NCBI GenBank assembly: GCA_008828725.1
Contig: MEHQ01004461.1
Span: 605,681-669,680, forward strand
Reading direction: 5' to 3'
Length of the DNA: 64,000 nucleotides
Source of the DNA: Saccharina japonica
Lineage: Eukaryota; Sar; Phaeophyceae; Laminariales; Laminariaceae
A model generated the notes under the pieces. The model searched no databases and was not told where the DNA came from. It saw only the letters and a list, made by a program, of their open reading frames with translations. A program made the translations under genes and the position numbers. Shown in pieces: positions 21,421 through 35,069 of the stretch; positions within the stretch are counted from its first letter, which is position 1; the number at the start of each line of letters is the position of its first letter.

Positions 21421-22938
21421 CTAAGTGCAAATGTAAGGTACCAGAGGCCAGAGGTACGGCAGGATTTTGACGTATATTATGATGCGGGCCTACTACGTAG
21501 ACACCGACGTACAGGACAACTACTGTAATAAGAAACAGGAAAGCTGGTCCAGGCTGGGTTTCTTATTTGAGAGAGGGTGCTTTCTGCACTACTATTAAAT
21601 AGTTTCAATATACGAGAACGACTCTCCTCGAAAATCTTATTTTCATGTACGTATCAGCCTGGCTTTTTACGTACCTGGTAGCCTGTTTCTTATCTGTAGG
21701 TGTCCTGCACCGCCTGCACTGATGTAGTATGTACTGCCTCGTCTCGTTTGTATGAGCAGGTATTATGAGGGGTGCTTTTTACTTTCTGCTGTCTGTGTGG
21801 TCACTCACACATAATACACACACATACTTTCTCGCCGGGTGCCTTCTGGGCGAAGGGACGAGGGAGTCATCACCCTCTGGCAGGCGATAACGCCAACTGC
21901 CAGGTATGATGAGGGGACACTTGCCACAATTCATAACGCCGCAATAGGGGAGAGGGGATGCCAAACAGTAACCAACATATATGGTCACAAAAAAAAGACA
22001 TCACCGCGGTACTATGATCTGCTACGTACCGGTTCGTTACAACTCCTCCTGTACTACTACCAGAGAGAGGCCACGTTTATTACTGCTTGCTGTGCATGAT
22101 AGTGTATCTATTCGTACTGCTGCTGTGCGTGCCTGCGTACCAGCTACGCACGGTGGTCCCGGATATCGAACCATAATCGTGCTCGATAGGATACGTACCG
22201 ATAAATAAAAATAAAAATAATCGATACGGTTTCGATATTTGATACATCGAAGCTTTCGTTCAATTTAAACCATAAAAAACGATAAAAACACGGGGATGCT
22301 TGAAAATAATAAGAATTGGATATTGGAGGGCAAAACACCTTCGATACGATATATCGAACGTTCGATATTTCGATATATCGGAACTTTCGATACGATATCC
22401 AACACTTAATTCGAGTATAAATAACCAGGATACGAGAGGTACGAGGTATGATGTTTATTAATTTACCTGGTAGCCAGGTACTACGGGGGACCATAGTAAA
22501 TAGGATCTACGGTACAGTATAAAACCTATATGTTTACCTCTTTTAAGTAACAATATTTGGTCCTATTTACTATGGTACTCCTCAATAGCGTTTTCGTGTT
22601 TGTCGTGAATACGAAGTTAAGCGCCTCGAGACGAGGTACAGGATCTATCTGCGCGGAAAGCACTACATCGTATACCAGGTAGTACGTATAATGCATACCA
22701 GGTACAAGTCCGTAATCAAGATCAAAAGCCAGGTTAGTTTCAAAGACCACAAGCGGGAAAAGTGGGGCCAGGCAGCAGACAGAAGACGACTTCCTTTGGA
22801 GCCCGAGACCCGAGAGCAACCCTGCCTAAATTGGGAGAAGCACAGCAGCAGTAAAAGCAGGAGAAAATATTTGAAAAATAACAAATTTTCGCCGGAATAT
22901 CCAAAAATTGACAGAAAGATAGAAAGACAGCATGAAAA
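21421..22938. other. AT-rich intergenic sequence
   Basis: Includes a palindrome-rich stretch of TCGAT/ATCGA words at 22215-22400 and several TACCWGGTA words. No supported gene. Confidence 0.5.
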
Positions 22939-22953
22939 ATGAAGCTTGAAAAC

Positions 22954-24250
22954 TCACAAGCAAACGAAACGGCTCGATTCGTCGAAATCGTGAGAAAAAT
23001 TGAAAAAATGGATGATACCGTGGCCATATACCGCGAAAACGGTATAAGATGTTTTACCGCGAAAAATCGATTGGCGCTGCCTCGCGAGCGATGGAGCGAA
23101 GCTATCCGTAATCATCTGCCCACTGCTCTCGCTGCGCTCTACTTCGAAAAAGGACCCGGAACTAGCAGGAGTGGGATGGTCGGGAAGTCCGTGTGCGCCT
23201 AACGGCATCTCGCAATCTCCAAAGGAGTAGAGGACGTTGGGTCGAAAGACTACAAACCAGGATACAATGGTGAGTGAGCCAGCTTGAGGCAAAGCTCCCC
23301 CTTCCTCCCTGCCCCACACCCCACATAGCCAGCGCTTACGACGCTCTGATGGTGCCTTTTTTGGGGTCCTCGGCGGGGTAAGTAGCCTAGGGTTCGACCA
23401 GCATCCTGTGCTTCTGTGCGCCCTCTCCTTTCGACGACATCGCATTGCGTTGTATCGGCCTTCCGCCGATAGTTGTCGAGAGGGGGAAATGTCCGTACAT
23501 GCTTGACCACTCTTTTTCCTTTGTGCTGTGGTGCATCGCTCAGCTCTCCTTCTTGGTACGAGGCGAGCTTGCATACAGCAGCCACCATCCCTTTTAGACG
23601 AGATTTCGCATATGCGGCAGCTACTTGCGCACCCTCGCCGAGTGCATAGGAACATGCGATCGGGATTCATTGCAGTTTCCTCCGCGCAGGCATGCCGCGG
23701 TGTGGGCGTGCTCGACTCGGATGCGCCTGTTCCTTGTAGTTGTGGTATCGGTAGTAATCACGTTCCTCTAGGCTCTAGTCCAAAGATTATGGGTGGACCT
23801 ACAGTAATCTCGGTCCTGGGGACCCACCCAATTTTCCTGCTGTAGGTCCATCATTAGGTTCAAGAGGTTTTAGTCGTCGGCACGCTAGCATCGTGCATAT
23901 CAATCAACCTCCCTCGAGCATCGACCTTAACTTGAGCTTGGGTTGTCGTCGGTCGGACACAAACCTGGTTCGGCGCGCATGTGTGCACACACGTCCAAGC
24001 TTTAGGGACCGTGGGTAACCAATGCACACATGCTCGACAGAAAGTTGTCCTTGAATCAGAAATGCACGCAAGACTCCTTCTCTCCATTTGCTTTGGTCTA
24101 CAAATTTGCACTTTGCCAACTCCTCTTCTTCCTGTCTCGCTGCAAAAGCTGCACTGATCCACCGCAAACGAACGAACACAACCCCACCTATACTTCGATG
24201 CGCGCTGCCCTCTGCAAGACTGCAGTTATGCTGTTGATTGACTAGCCCTG
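22954..24250 (-). other. Open minus-strand region of unknown nature
   Basis: Several overlapping minus-strand frames of 100-238 codons run upstream of the SERBP1-like start. Segments such as EEEELAKCKFVDQSKW and VDARGRLIDMHDA have a protein-like composition, but I recognise no family. It could be a decayed transposon gene or a divergently transcribed host gene. Confidence 0.3.
23794..23850. repeat. Short inverted repeat, 11-bp arms
   Basis: TGGACCTACAG (23794-23804) and CTGTAGGTCCA (23840-23850) can form a hairpin with a 35-base loop. Role unknown. Confidence 0.7.
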
Positions 24251-24308
24251 GTGCTAACAGCACCACAACCCGCTCGGCTCCACCAACCGCCCGCTCTCCA
24301 CATAGCCC

Positions 24309-24365
24309 ATGGCGACCGGAACAGCCCAGCCCTCATTCAAACTAACCAAGACCGCACAGACACAA
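24309..24365 (+). CDS. SERBP1-like exon 1 (residues 1-19)
   Basis: Starts at an ATG in good context and encodes MATGTAQPSFKLTKTAQTQ, ending at CAA before gtacga. The 170-bp intron ends in ctctccag at 24535. Reading on from 24536 restores the frame directly into the NPFGAL motif. An alternative is that translation runs unspliced from an upstream frame through this intron. The in-frame junction and the family's short N-terminus favour splicing. Confidence 0.75.
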
Positions 24366-27300
24366 GTACGAACTATCGCGCATTTTTATTTTTTCCCAGA
24401 ACACCACTCATCACGACAACGCACTGCTGCTGCTGCTGTCCGCAGCCCCCAACGCTCTCGGGATTCTCGCTCAACTCCACCCCACCGCACCGCACGCTCC
24501 TCCCGTCGCCACCATATCTCGTCCTCGCTCTCCAGGCAACGCATAACCCTTTCGGTGCGCTTGACTCGGACGATGAAGGTGATGCTGCTCCCATCACTAC
24601 CCCCACGCCAGCAAGCACCAGCGGAGCCTCCAAGGCATCCAAGGCAAACAAGTCCAAGCCCGCTCCTGCCCCTGTAGCTGCCAAGAGCGACAACAGGTCT
24701 GACGCTCGGCCCCGTAGGGACGGCGGCGGTGGCCGGGGAGGCGGGCGTGGCGCTGGCCGCGGAGAGGGCAGGGGTGGTGGAGGGCGTGGAAGGTACGGAG
24801 AGGGGGGTGGCGAGCGGACCGGGCCGGAACGTGAGAGCTACGACGACCGCCGCAGAGACCGCGGGTGAGAGAGCGAGAGGGAGATATTCGGTTTCTTAGT
24901 GCTGCACTGCATCGAGACACAAATCTTGATCTAATTGCTATTATAGTCGTTTGTCCCCTAATCGGGAGTCCGGTCCTAAATGGACTACCACATGTACTGC
25001 TGTACATGACCTGTGTATGTTTGGTGTAATGTACCAGGTACCTTTTATCTGGCATACAAGTATGTGGTGAGAGTATGGTGCGGTGACTTCGTACCAAATC
25101 TGAGTCGGGCACTCTGTTGGATGTTCGCCTTGAAAATACACGCAAGGCGAGGGTATATCCAGTTTCGCGCTCTTTGGCGTGCCGCTATGCTACTCTGTAC
25201 TGCTGTGTGCCAGTATATATCTATACCTACCTGGTGTCAGGTAGTTTAGCTGCCGGCACAGCAGCAGTACGAAGACTACTGCTGTAGAAGACTCGCCTGG
25301 CATATATACTCCCTTCAGCAGCTACAGCTCGCCTTGTTGCTTCACACTCAAACTCCCGTACATTTATTTTAGACATGGCCCTGGTTCGTTTCAAGTTGGG
25401 GGTTGTTTTGGGTCGAATTTCGATGGAGAGTTTCGTTGAATCGATTGTTCTGTACTCCGTTGCTGCTGTACATGCTGTACATGTGTACAGCAGGACATCT
25501 GCAGCGGTTACATGAGGGCTTACAGCTACCAGTAGAACGTACTATACATGCATCGGGTAGTTTACCACTCACATTAGCACAGCAGCACTTTGAGTAAACA
25601 GTAAACGTACCAAAGGCGGAAGATATTTGCAAGAGGTTGCACTTGGTTTCCGGCGGGGAGACTGGAGAGCATTTGTGTGAAGTGAGGTGTGCTTGTCAAC
25701 GGAACGATCGTACTGCTCTTGGAGTACATGTACGAGTGTCCTACAAGTACATACGTTCTGTTTGCGTGTACTTACATAGAGAAAGTGACTGCATGAGACG
25801 CTATGCACCACCAGGTATGCACCACCCCCAACACTGACACCCGAAAACTGGGCACGTAGTAGACCTACTGCTGTGGTAGAGTCTACTGCTGTACCAGTAG
25901 TTGGCTATTACTATATACAACTGCAGTACCTGGTAGGTATTACAGACAGTATTGATATTAGTAGTGACATTCGCAGTGACGCCAACTACCAAAACTATCC
26001 GACTGCAGTATTTGGGTTTTATTGTGTATTGCAAGGCTTGTTTTGGTGCATCATGTGTTCTTGCCATCGGCGCATCGGCGGGATCCTCCGTAACCGCCGG
26101 CAGGCCGTAGCAATACGTAGTGGTATCATACGACAACGCAGTGGCAATGGTGGTGTGAGATACGCTTGCTTGTCTTGCTGTGACCACGGACTATTAATAG
26201 TGTACGAGTACATGATGGCAATCTGTGAGCTTTACGAGTCAAACCATTACAAAAGCGTAAAGCTGATACGCGTAGTATGTACTCGTATCAACTATCAACA
26301 CAGCAGGTCTTTTTTCTAGTGAGACAGAGGCGTGTTGTAACATGTTCGAAGTACGTACACATGCTTCGTATACAGCAGTGGGAGCTGCATATATCATCCA
26401 CTTTCCCCCTAAGTGTGCCTGTGGCGTTAAAGATTGTTCAGAGTGGTGCCCTGCGAAATAGCGTTCACACTATGGTAGTACACTACTCGTACTGCTGTAC
26501 GCATAGGGGGGCACGTATTCCTCTTTTTTGCTGTTGCTTCAGTGTGTATGCAGCTGATGTTTGGTGCCCCCTACGTACCCTTCGGGCCTACGTACCGATA
26601 CAAACCAATTGAAAAGCGATTAAATACTAAATACTCACCAGCTGTTGTTTCTATTATTAATTATATCAATAACAACACATTCTTAGCTGAAAAAAAATAT
26701 TTTGCACACTAATTCCAAGTAGTTTGCCCCCAAACACAAGGGACCAGTTCTCGAGTGCATCATCGCGAGGCGCCCATAATTATAGTGTTCGTGTATCTTG
26801 ACTTTGGAATCACGACGGTCCACGACTACTCTGTTGTGTCATCCTGGCATTTTTTTTGTATTGACATGAAGCACGTCAGGTTTACGCCCATTCTTTTTTG
26901 TTTATCACGCGTCGGGCTGTTGAAACTCTACATACACAGGGGTTTTGTATTGTAGTACTTGACTACTCGTACTACTCTTGCAGTCCACGAAGCATGAAAT
27001 ACTAATGAGGATTAATGTCTGCATCAATACTTTCTGTGCATATATTCGTAGCGTACCAAGTATAATTCCTGGAATTGACGTCTCCCCGTGATTCAAAAAA
27101 CTACTGGTGTGTCAGTGAGTAAAAGCATGCTACATATGTACCTCTTTTTCATGCATAGGCTAGCAGGCCCTATTTATGCATGTGACTCGGATACCACAAA
27201 AGCATCACATCCTGGTGGACACAAACAGCCATTGGTTTCAAGGATTTTGAGTCGTTTGTCGTTGCTCTCCGGTTTTTACCGTTTTTCATTTAGAGGAACA

Positions 27301-30300
27301 CGCCTCGTTACCCGTTTTTGGGTTTTTCCTTTAGGGTACCTACCTCTAGCCACGGCCAAGGTCATCCAAGTTCAAATTCGGCGTGTTCCAAAAGCTACAA
27401 GCCGGGATCAAATATCCATGAGGAAAAAATGCCCTGCACGGACCATTTCAAAAGTTCCGGAATCAAATTGGACAAATTGTCCGGCACGGATCAAACTGCA
27501 AATGAATACCAATGTAGTGCTCAAATTACGTACGAGTAGCTAGCGCAAAATCGAGGCCAAGATTGAGTTTTACGTAAGTTTCAGTAACATACTGGTACTT
27601 ACTACAAGACCGTTACTTGATCTACTTAAAAGTAGTAGTGCGAAACCGCTGAAAGCCCGAAGATAACCACGTGATGCAACCGAGGCAAAGTTTGAGTTTT
27701 ACATAATTTCAGTAACATCCTGGTACGTAATACAAGACCGTTACTTGATCTACTACAAGTAGTAATGCGAAACCGCTGAAAGCCCGAAGATAACCACGTG
27801 ATGCAACGCCGCCCACGGGGAGCATGCTGACGTTTGCATTTTCTTTTGTTGTCGATTTGACGGCTTACTGACCAACCGACTGCTATCCGATTGGATAATG
27901 TCATTGAACGATTTTTTTTTGTTGTTTCAGGAGCTACGGCGACAACCGCCACGGCGGGCAGGACAGGGGAGGAAGGAGCGGCTACGGTGGCCGAGATGGC
28001 CGCAACCGCGAGTACGACAGGCGTTCGGGCACCGGAAGGTAAGGCATGTTTGTGTTGTCCTCATTCCCGTATAACACGTGTGATTTGGTAACATCCCCTG
28101 GAACGAGCAAGGTATACAGGACATGTTTTTTGGTCCTCAATACCTTGTAAGGGCCGTCGTAATCGGAGAGCTGTTTTTTATATTTGTAAATTAAAGCAGG
28201 GCAAAACATCAAGGAAGTTGAATTTCACAGGTTCGGAAATTACAGCAGTAGTAGTTCACGAAATAAGAGCTTGGCGTAATGTGTTGGCTGGAACGAGAAG
28301 ACCGCAGCAGCTCGTGCGGAATTTACCCTTGTCGGCATATTACGGACTCCGCTGCTGCTGCTGCGTGAAAATGCTGATTCAAGTAACCGCCACGTTGAAT
28401 GCACGCGTTCGCTCTAGGTTTTACGGGCATGTGAACACCAACACCTTGTACGGCGTTACTCTATTAATAGCGTTATTTTTCTACCACTTGCCCGGCGTGT
28501 GTGTACCTTCCTAACGCAACCATCTTATGTTTTGAATGGTTTTCCTTCACCTTGATCTTAAAGGCGTTATCATCTCTAAAATACACTCCTGGTAGTTGCG
28601 TAGCATTCTGCACGCCACTAAATAGCACACATATGATTTGACGTATTGTTCCTGCACCTTGCGATGGCGTGTTTTTTTTCCGTTATACCCACTAAATAGT
28701 CCAAACATAGTATTTGACGTGTTGTTCCTGCACCTTGCTATGGCGTGTTTTTTTTCTTTGTTATAGGGGCCGCGAGGTGAAGAAGAGCGGTGGCGGTGGA
28801 CGCAACTGGGGCAATGACAACGCGGCCGACGTAGACAGCGCTGCCGCCAACACTAACGAGAACAACGACGGAGAGGGAGCCGGATGGGGCGCTAACGGCG
28901 CCGCCGCCCCCAATGCTGAGGTAGGTTTCCTATTTGGTATTGGCGTTTTTTATCTAAGATTTTGACTACTATTGTAGGTAGTTAGGTCGCGCCGCATTAC
29001 CGCCCATTACATTAATTAGACTCCTATTGTAGGTCATTAGGTCGCGCCGCATTACTGCCCATTTAAGCCCCAAGTACCGAGGTGGGTTTGTAGTTGGTGT
29101 TGGCTTTTTTCATTGCCGACTAGGCTACTGCAGGTATTGAGGTAGTGCCGCACTGCCACTAATTACTGGGCCCCAGTGCCGACGTGGGTTTTGTAGTTGG
29201 CGCTTGCTTTTTTTTCTGTTCCCTTCGCAGTGATAACATCTGTATGATGTGATTTCGTTTTGAGTGCGGTGGGAATGGGCTACTCTGTGAGCTCGGCGGT
29301 CTTCCGATGGTGCTGGGTTTCTGTTGGCATGTGCTACATATGACCAATACGCGTGTTTTATTCATATCATATTTCATATATTGAAGGTGGTATTAATAGT
29401 AGTATACGTTGTCGCTAGCTATAAAATCACCCTTCAGGGTATATATTTATATAGTATGTATAATATAGATTTGTAACTGCTGTTTGCAACTTTGTGTGGG
29501 TTGGTGGATGGTGAAAAAAATGTTTCCGAGATTTGGATGGAAACTGTTGTTCATGACCAAGTGTTCAATCAAGGAAAAAAACTTGGGCTATCTCGAAAGG
29601 GGTCCCTTAACGTATATACCGGTACTGTATATCTTGTAGGCGCCGTTGAAATTTGAAACTCGGGGTCGCCCCCAAGACATGGCCAGAATATTTTGTACCC
29701 ACGTATTTCAGATACAGTGACAGTCCCTATTTAAGAGCGTCCCGTGACAATCTTGAGCCAAAGCAAGCGCTCTTAACTAACTACACATTGCTCTTGTCTG
29801 TAGTGGGCAATATTTAGCTTTTCAGTATTAGGTGGGACATGCCGATTTGACCGCTCTTAATGAATCCCTAATGCTCTTAAATCGGGTACCTGCAGTACTT
29901 ATTTATTGCTTAGGTGCAGATCTGGCGTGTTGTTCCAGCTGTGATATACCAGTGTGTTTTCGTGTTGGCATTAAACCCGTTATTTCTACCCAACTACGTG
30001 AATTAGTTCACCCAGTGTCTGTCCTGATTTCAAATCCTGGAGAGAAAAAAGTTCTGTGGTCACAGGCTTTTGAGACAGAAGAACAAAAACAAACGCAAAT
30101 GATTCAAGTAAAGCAGAAGTGAAATCCCAACGTACACAAAGCCAAACCAGAAAAATAAGAACAAAAACAAAACGAATGATGTATATACCTGGTATAAAAG
30201 CGGTGATAAGTGCCGCCATCTAATAACGCTAACCTAAGAGTTCAGATGGCCTAATGGTAAAATGTTAACACGCTAATCATCCGCATGTTTTTTGTTTGTT

Positions 30301-33300
30301 TTTTTTCTTGTTGTGAAGGGAACTGGGTGGAACGCCAAGGACCCCGAGGTCCCCGCTGTGGAAGCGTCCACTGGCGAAGGTGAAGGTGCCGAGGGAGGAG
30401 CGCCTGCCATCGATGACACGCCCGCCCCGCCAGCACCTGAGCCCGAGCCGGAAGAGGTGAGCGTTTAGAACTCCAGGCATTGCATTGAGATACAGCAGTG
30501 GGTACCTCTAGATAAGAGCTACCCGTGGCAAAAGCCGGAACATGAGCTTTTAACTGCATTAGGTGTTTCTTGTTGAGGGGCCATACTAATGAATTACTAC
30601 ATTGTTGGAGTCCTTGCCTTGTGCGTGCGGGCATCACATTCATCGTATCGCCCCTGAGCCAATCAGCAGCAGTGGCTGATGGTGTTAAACAGTAGCGGTC
30701 TCTCTCTATATTTTAGTGCCGGTCTGAGCTAGCCAACAATACCGGCACTATAGCGGCAACCGGCACTATATACTCCGCATACTGGCGCAGACCCCTGACG
30801 AGCACATGTCTACGAGTACGCCAAGTGCCACAGTCTAGTGCTAACCAAGTTGGCCATCTATCTGACGTGAGCCAACCGTTTCCTTCCCTTGCTGTCTATC
30901 GCATCGCCCTCTGTTCCTTCCCTTGCTGTTCTCTTCTTCCACCGGGACTGTCGGACTGGCCGGACTCCACCCCGATGCAATCGCCAAACGACGGTGATCA
31001 GATCCAGCTGACCCTTGACGAGCACCAGGCTCTGCACGACGCGAAAGCCAAGGATCTGGCCGACATGATCGGATCGGTGTCGATCAAAACTGTCGACGCC
31101 TCCGAGTTCGAAGAGAACGCAGTCCACCAGAAGAGTGAAGTTGAGGAGGAGGGGTACATGGGTGGAAAGGTGCGACACACAAGACTAGCAGGCAGCGGTA
31201 GTGTTTTATGTGTGTGTTGTGTGTTCCTTCACAGTACCTGTCTTGACCTATTGGTATATGCCGGTCGAAATGCAGCACACTGAAGTGTCCCGTGTTGATT
31301 CTTGATCTACTGGCTGTAGGGAGATACAAGCTCTGTGGTCACAAAAGTACGAGTTGGATACTCGTGCGTATTGTATCGGAGTCTCCGATATATCGTATTG
31401 AGCGTGCTTTGCACTCCACCCCCTGCATACTTGACAGCTGCGACAGAAAGACAACAAACAGGCAGCGGTAGTATTTTATGTGTTGTGTGTTGCTCCACAT
31501 GACAAGTACACCTTTTATCCTATTGATGTATGCCGGTCGACATGCGGACGGACACACCTATTAGTAGCCAACTACTGGCGACTTTTAGTCGCTGCAACTT
31601 ACAGGTTTAGTGCCAGTCGATTTTACAGACGCTATTACGAGCAGCCGGCACTATACAGGGGTCATTTCGTTGTTGCAAGCAGCTTGTAAAAATGAGTTTC
31701 GACAAAATCCGGCACTGCACAGGCAATAGCTATACTCGTATATTCAGAGGGATCTGACACCCGAGTGAGGTGGTTTTTTGTCTTTTCTTTTTTTTTTCAG
31801 ACACTACCTCGGCTGTTGCAGCAGTGCCTTTCGTAATGCAACTATTATTATTAATTCTACATTTATAGCTTGCGTTGATACTACAGTAGTATTGTCATAT
31901 TGCCACGCCTACAATTTTAACACGGTTTAAATTGTGTTGATACTGTGTTGTCATATTGCCATGCTTCAACTTCAACATAGTTTATTAACTCACGCCTGCA
32001 GCAACAGGGCACGAACGTCGACGATGAGGGCGGCCCTGTCCTTGTAAGAGCAGGACATGCGGGTGATGAAAGCAGGGGAGCCGTCGCCGGAGGAGTCGAC
32101 GAGCTCCACCTCGTCGGAGGTCTTCTTGCAGTTGCGGCAAGGGTGCACGGAAGCAGTGTGGACCGGCCCACACTGCTTCCGTGCACCCTTGCTGCAACTG
32201 CGAGAAGACCTCCGACGAGGTGGAGCTTATCGACTCCTCCGGCTACGGCTCCCCTGCTTTCATCACCTGCATGTCCTGCTTTTACAAGGACAGGGCCGCC
32301 CTCATCGTCGATGTTCGTGCCCTGCTCGTCACGGGGAAAGCCAAATCCCAGGCCGAGGACGTTTTCATTTGCCATTCTTTTTCGAGTGGCCTTGTCCGCC
32401 ACCAGCAACTCACAACAAGTCTGTTTTTTTTCATTCGCCATTCTATTTCTGGTGGCCTTGTCCGCGTCCGACGCACTAAAATCGCACCTCTTTTACTCAA
32501 AAACGGCTCGCCTTACCTCTGATAACGAAGACGGTTTTGTTTCTTTCGGATTGAATTGTTGGATTTTTTTCGCCCGACCGGTTTTCCCTAGGGGGGGGGA
32601 CTCTTCCGGCTAAAACATATTGGGGCAAATTTAAATTCAAAAGAATCCCGGGGTTTTTCCCAGTTCTCTGGTGGCCTTGTCCGCGACCAGCTGCGCACGA
32701 ACATCGCAGCTCTTACTCATATCGACTCGACATACCTATGTTTCCGACGACTAACTTGAAAGTTTTCGGTCTATTGTGCGGTCGTCTTCGTGCTTCATAA
32801 AATATATTTTCGTTTGCCCCGATTCGTAGCGTCCTCCTGTCTATTGTCGGTTGTGTTTCCTCTTGGATAAAATAAAAACGGGCCTGGAGACTAGCAACGC
32901 GAATGATACTCAGTTCACTTGCGTTACTAAACCAATTTATTAACTCACGCCTGCAGCAATCGTGAGTTGTCGAATGTTATTATATTTACAAGTTTTCCCT
33001 TCGGGGTGATTGTGCTTGACTTCAAATCCCGGGGGTTGCGCAAGCTGAAAAGCGGGAGCCGCTGGAGGCGTTCGTTCCTCGTACCACCCCCGGTGGCATA
33101 TCATGGTCGTATTTAATAAGCCACCGGTCAAGAACGAATAACATAAAGCATCTCTTCGAAGCTACAGGAAAAAAAAGTACGAAGCCACCGGGCAAGCAAG
33201 TAACACCGACCAGCTCCAACGAGTTTATAGTTGGTTGTATACAGCAGTTGGCACAGCAGTAAATTACAGTTTTATGTGGGGGTGTCATACCGTGAAGAGC

Positions 33301-34912
33301 CTTGGGTTCGCACAGAGGTGATGCGATCGGTTATGGGCCATAGTTTTCTCTCATTAACGGTAAGGGAGCATTTTATTTTCGAAAGAGGCCCTCGCACAGA
33401 GTTTTCGTTCCGAAAGCATCGCCTTGTTCGGTATTGTCAACCTTAACCTTCCCAAACCTCCCCATTCTGGAAAAATCGAGCGCTGAAACACGATCGCCCT
33501 CCTGTGCGGTATTAACCCATTCAGAACTGAAAAAAAAACGTATCCCACACCTAATTCTATCCAGTTTGTCCCCAAAAACGGGGGACCAGTTATTAACCCG
33601 TTCAAAACTGAAAAACATTATCCCACACTAATTCCAAGTAGTTTGTCCCTAAATACGAGGGACCAGTTCTCAGGGGGTTAACGGCCTTTATAGTTTTCTT
33701 GCTGCAGTATACTGGTAGAGCAGTGCAGCTGCATTCGTGAGCTACGTATTTAATGAAACTCTGTATCCAATTTTGTAGGGCTTTTGCAGTAGAATCAACA
33801 CAGCGGTACCGGTGCTCTAGTTGTGGAAGTACACCGTACGTACAGAATATCCACACAACTACTGTCTTGATTTTGCTGTGTTTCTATTCTGCTCGGCTTG
33901 CTCTCTGAGTGCATGTTAGTTTCCACAGCCTGTGTTGCTATAAGTACCCCCCCGAAACTTGCTCGATGTTGCCGTCACTGTTGCGTGTTGTGGCCCACTG
34001 TTTGATTTGTTGATATTGTTTGATTCTGCGACCCTGTGGCTATTAATATATTAATATTACGGGGGGCCTACGGTACAACAAAATACCTGCAGGTTTCTCT
34101 GTTTTCAGTATTAATAGCACTATTTGGTCCCTGTTGACTCCGCCTGTGGTCCTCCGTAATACCTCTTATGTTGTTTCTTGTGACGATAGCATAGGCCAAC
34201 CAAATCTTGAAACCTAACCTCTCCTTTTTGTTCCCCTCCTTGTGTCATGGTGTTTGGGTGTATTTTCAGGCCGCCAAGACCCGCAAGGTGAAGACCCAGC
34301 GCACCAGGGAGGTATTCCAGGACGTCGGCTTCAGGGCCCCTGCCATGAACTCGTGAGTCAACCACACAAGTGACAGCATTTGCTGCATGAGGATAAATAT
34401 ATATATACAACCCGTAGTCCGTGCTATAAAGTTTCGCACACAGCTTTGAAGTATTGGGTTTGGACAAAATCCTTCATCCTCACAGCTCGTGTTTTATATT
34501 TTTCAAGTGCTCTGGGTAACAGCAGTGGCGAAAAAATAAACACCACCAAAACCGCGATCAAAGAGACAGCGAAACCACAGCACTAAAAAGGTCCATATAC
34601 TGCCTGTTGCGAAAAACAAACCAGTGGGGTGTGGGGAAGATTGCACGAATTCACGTATAATTTCCGAAAAGCGCTTCTGCTTTCCCCAAGCTTTTCATTT
34701 TGTTATCTGTAGCCCCCTGTTTCGGCGTTCAAAATTGACACCGGTACAGCAGTAGTGGTGCCTCTACAGTGCCGGTATGCGCCAGGCAACCGACAACACC
34801 GGCACTATATACTCCGTACACTGACACACTTGTCAATCCCATCTGTGCCCAAGCGATTTCACTGGCACTACGAGTACAGAGGGACCACTACTGTCGTGGG
34901 GTGTTGGGGAGG

Positions 34913-34949
<37 letters not shown>

Positions 34950-35003
34950 CCCCCCCCCCCCCCCCGGGGGGGGGGGGGGGGGGGGCCCCCCCCCCCCCCC
35001 CCC

Positions 35004-35069
<66 letters not shown>

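Noticed and set aside
22954-23670. 238-codon minus-strand frame as a firm gene
   Set aside because: Composition is plausible in parts, but no domain, start context or intron structure supports it; kept only as an unassigned region.
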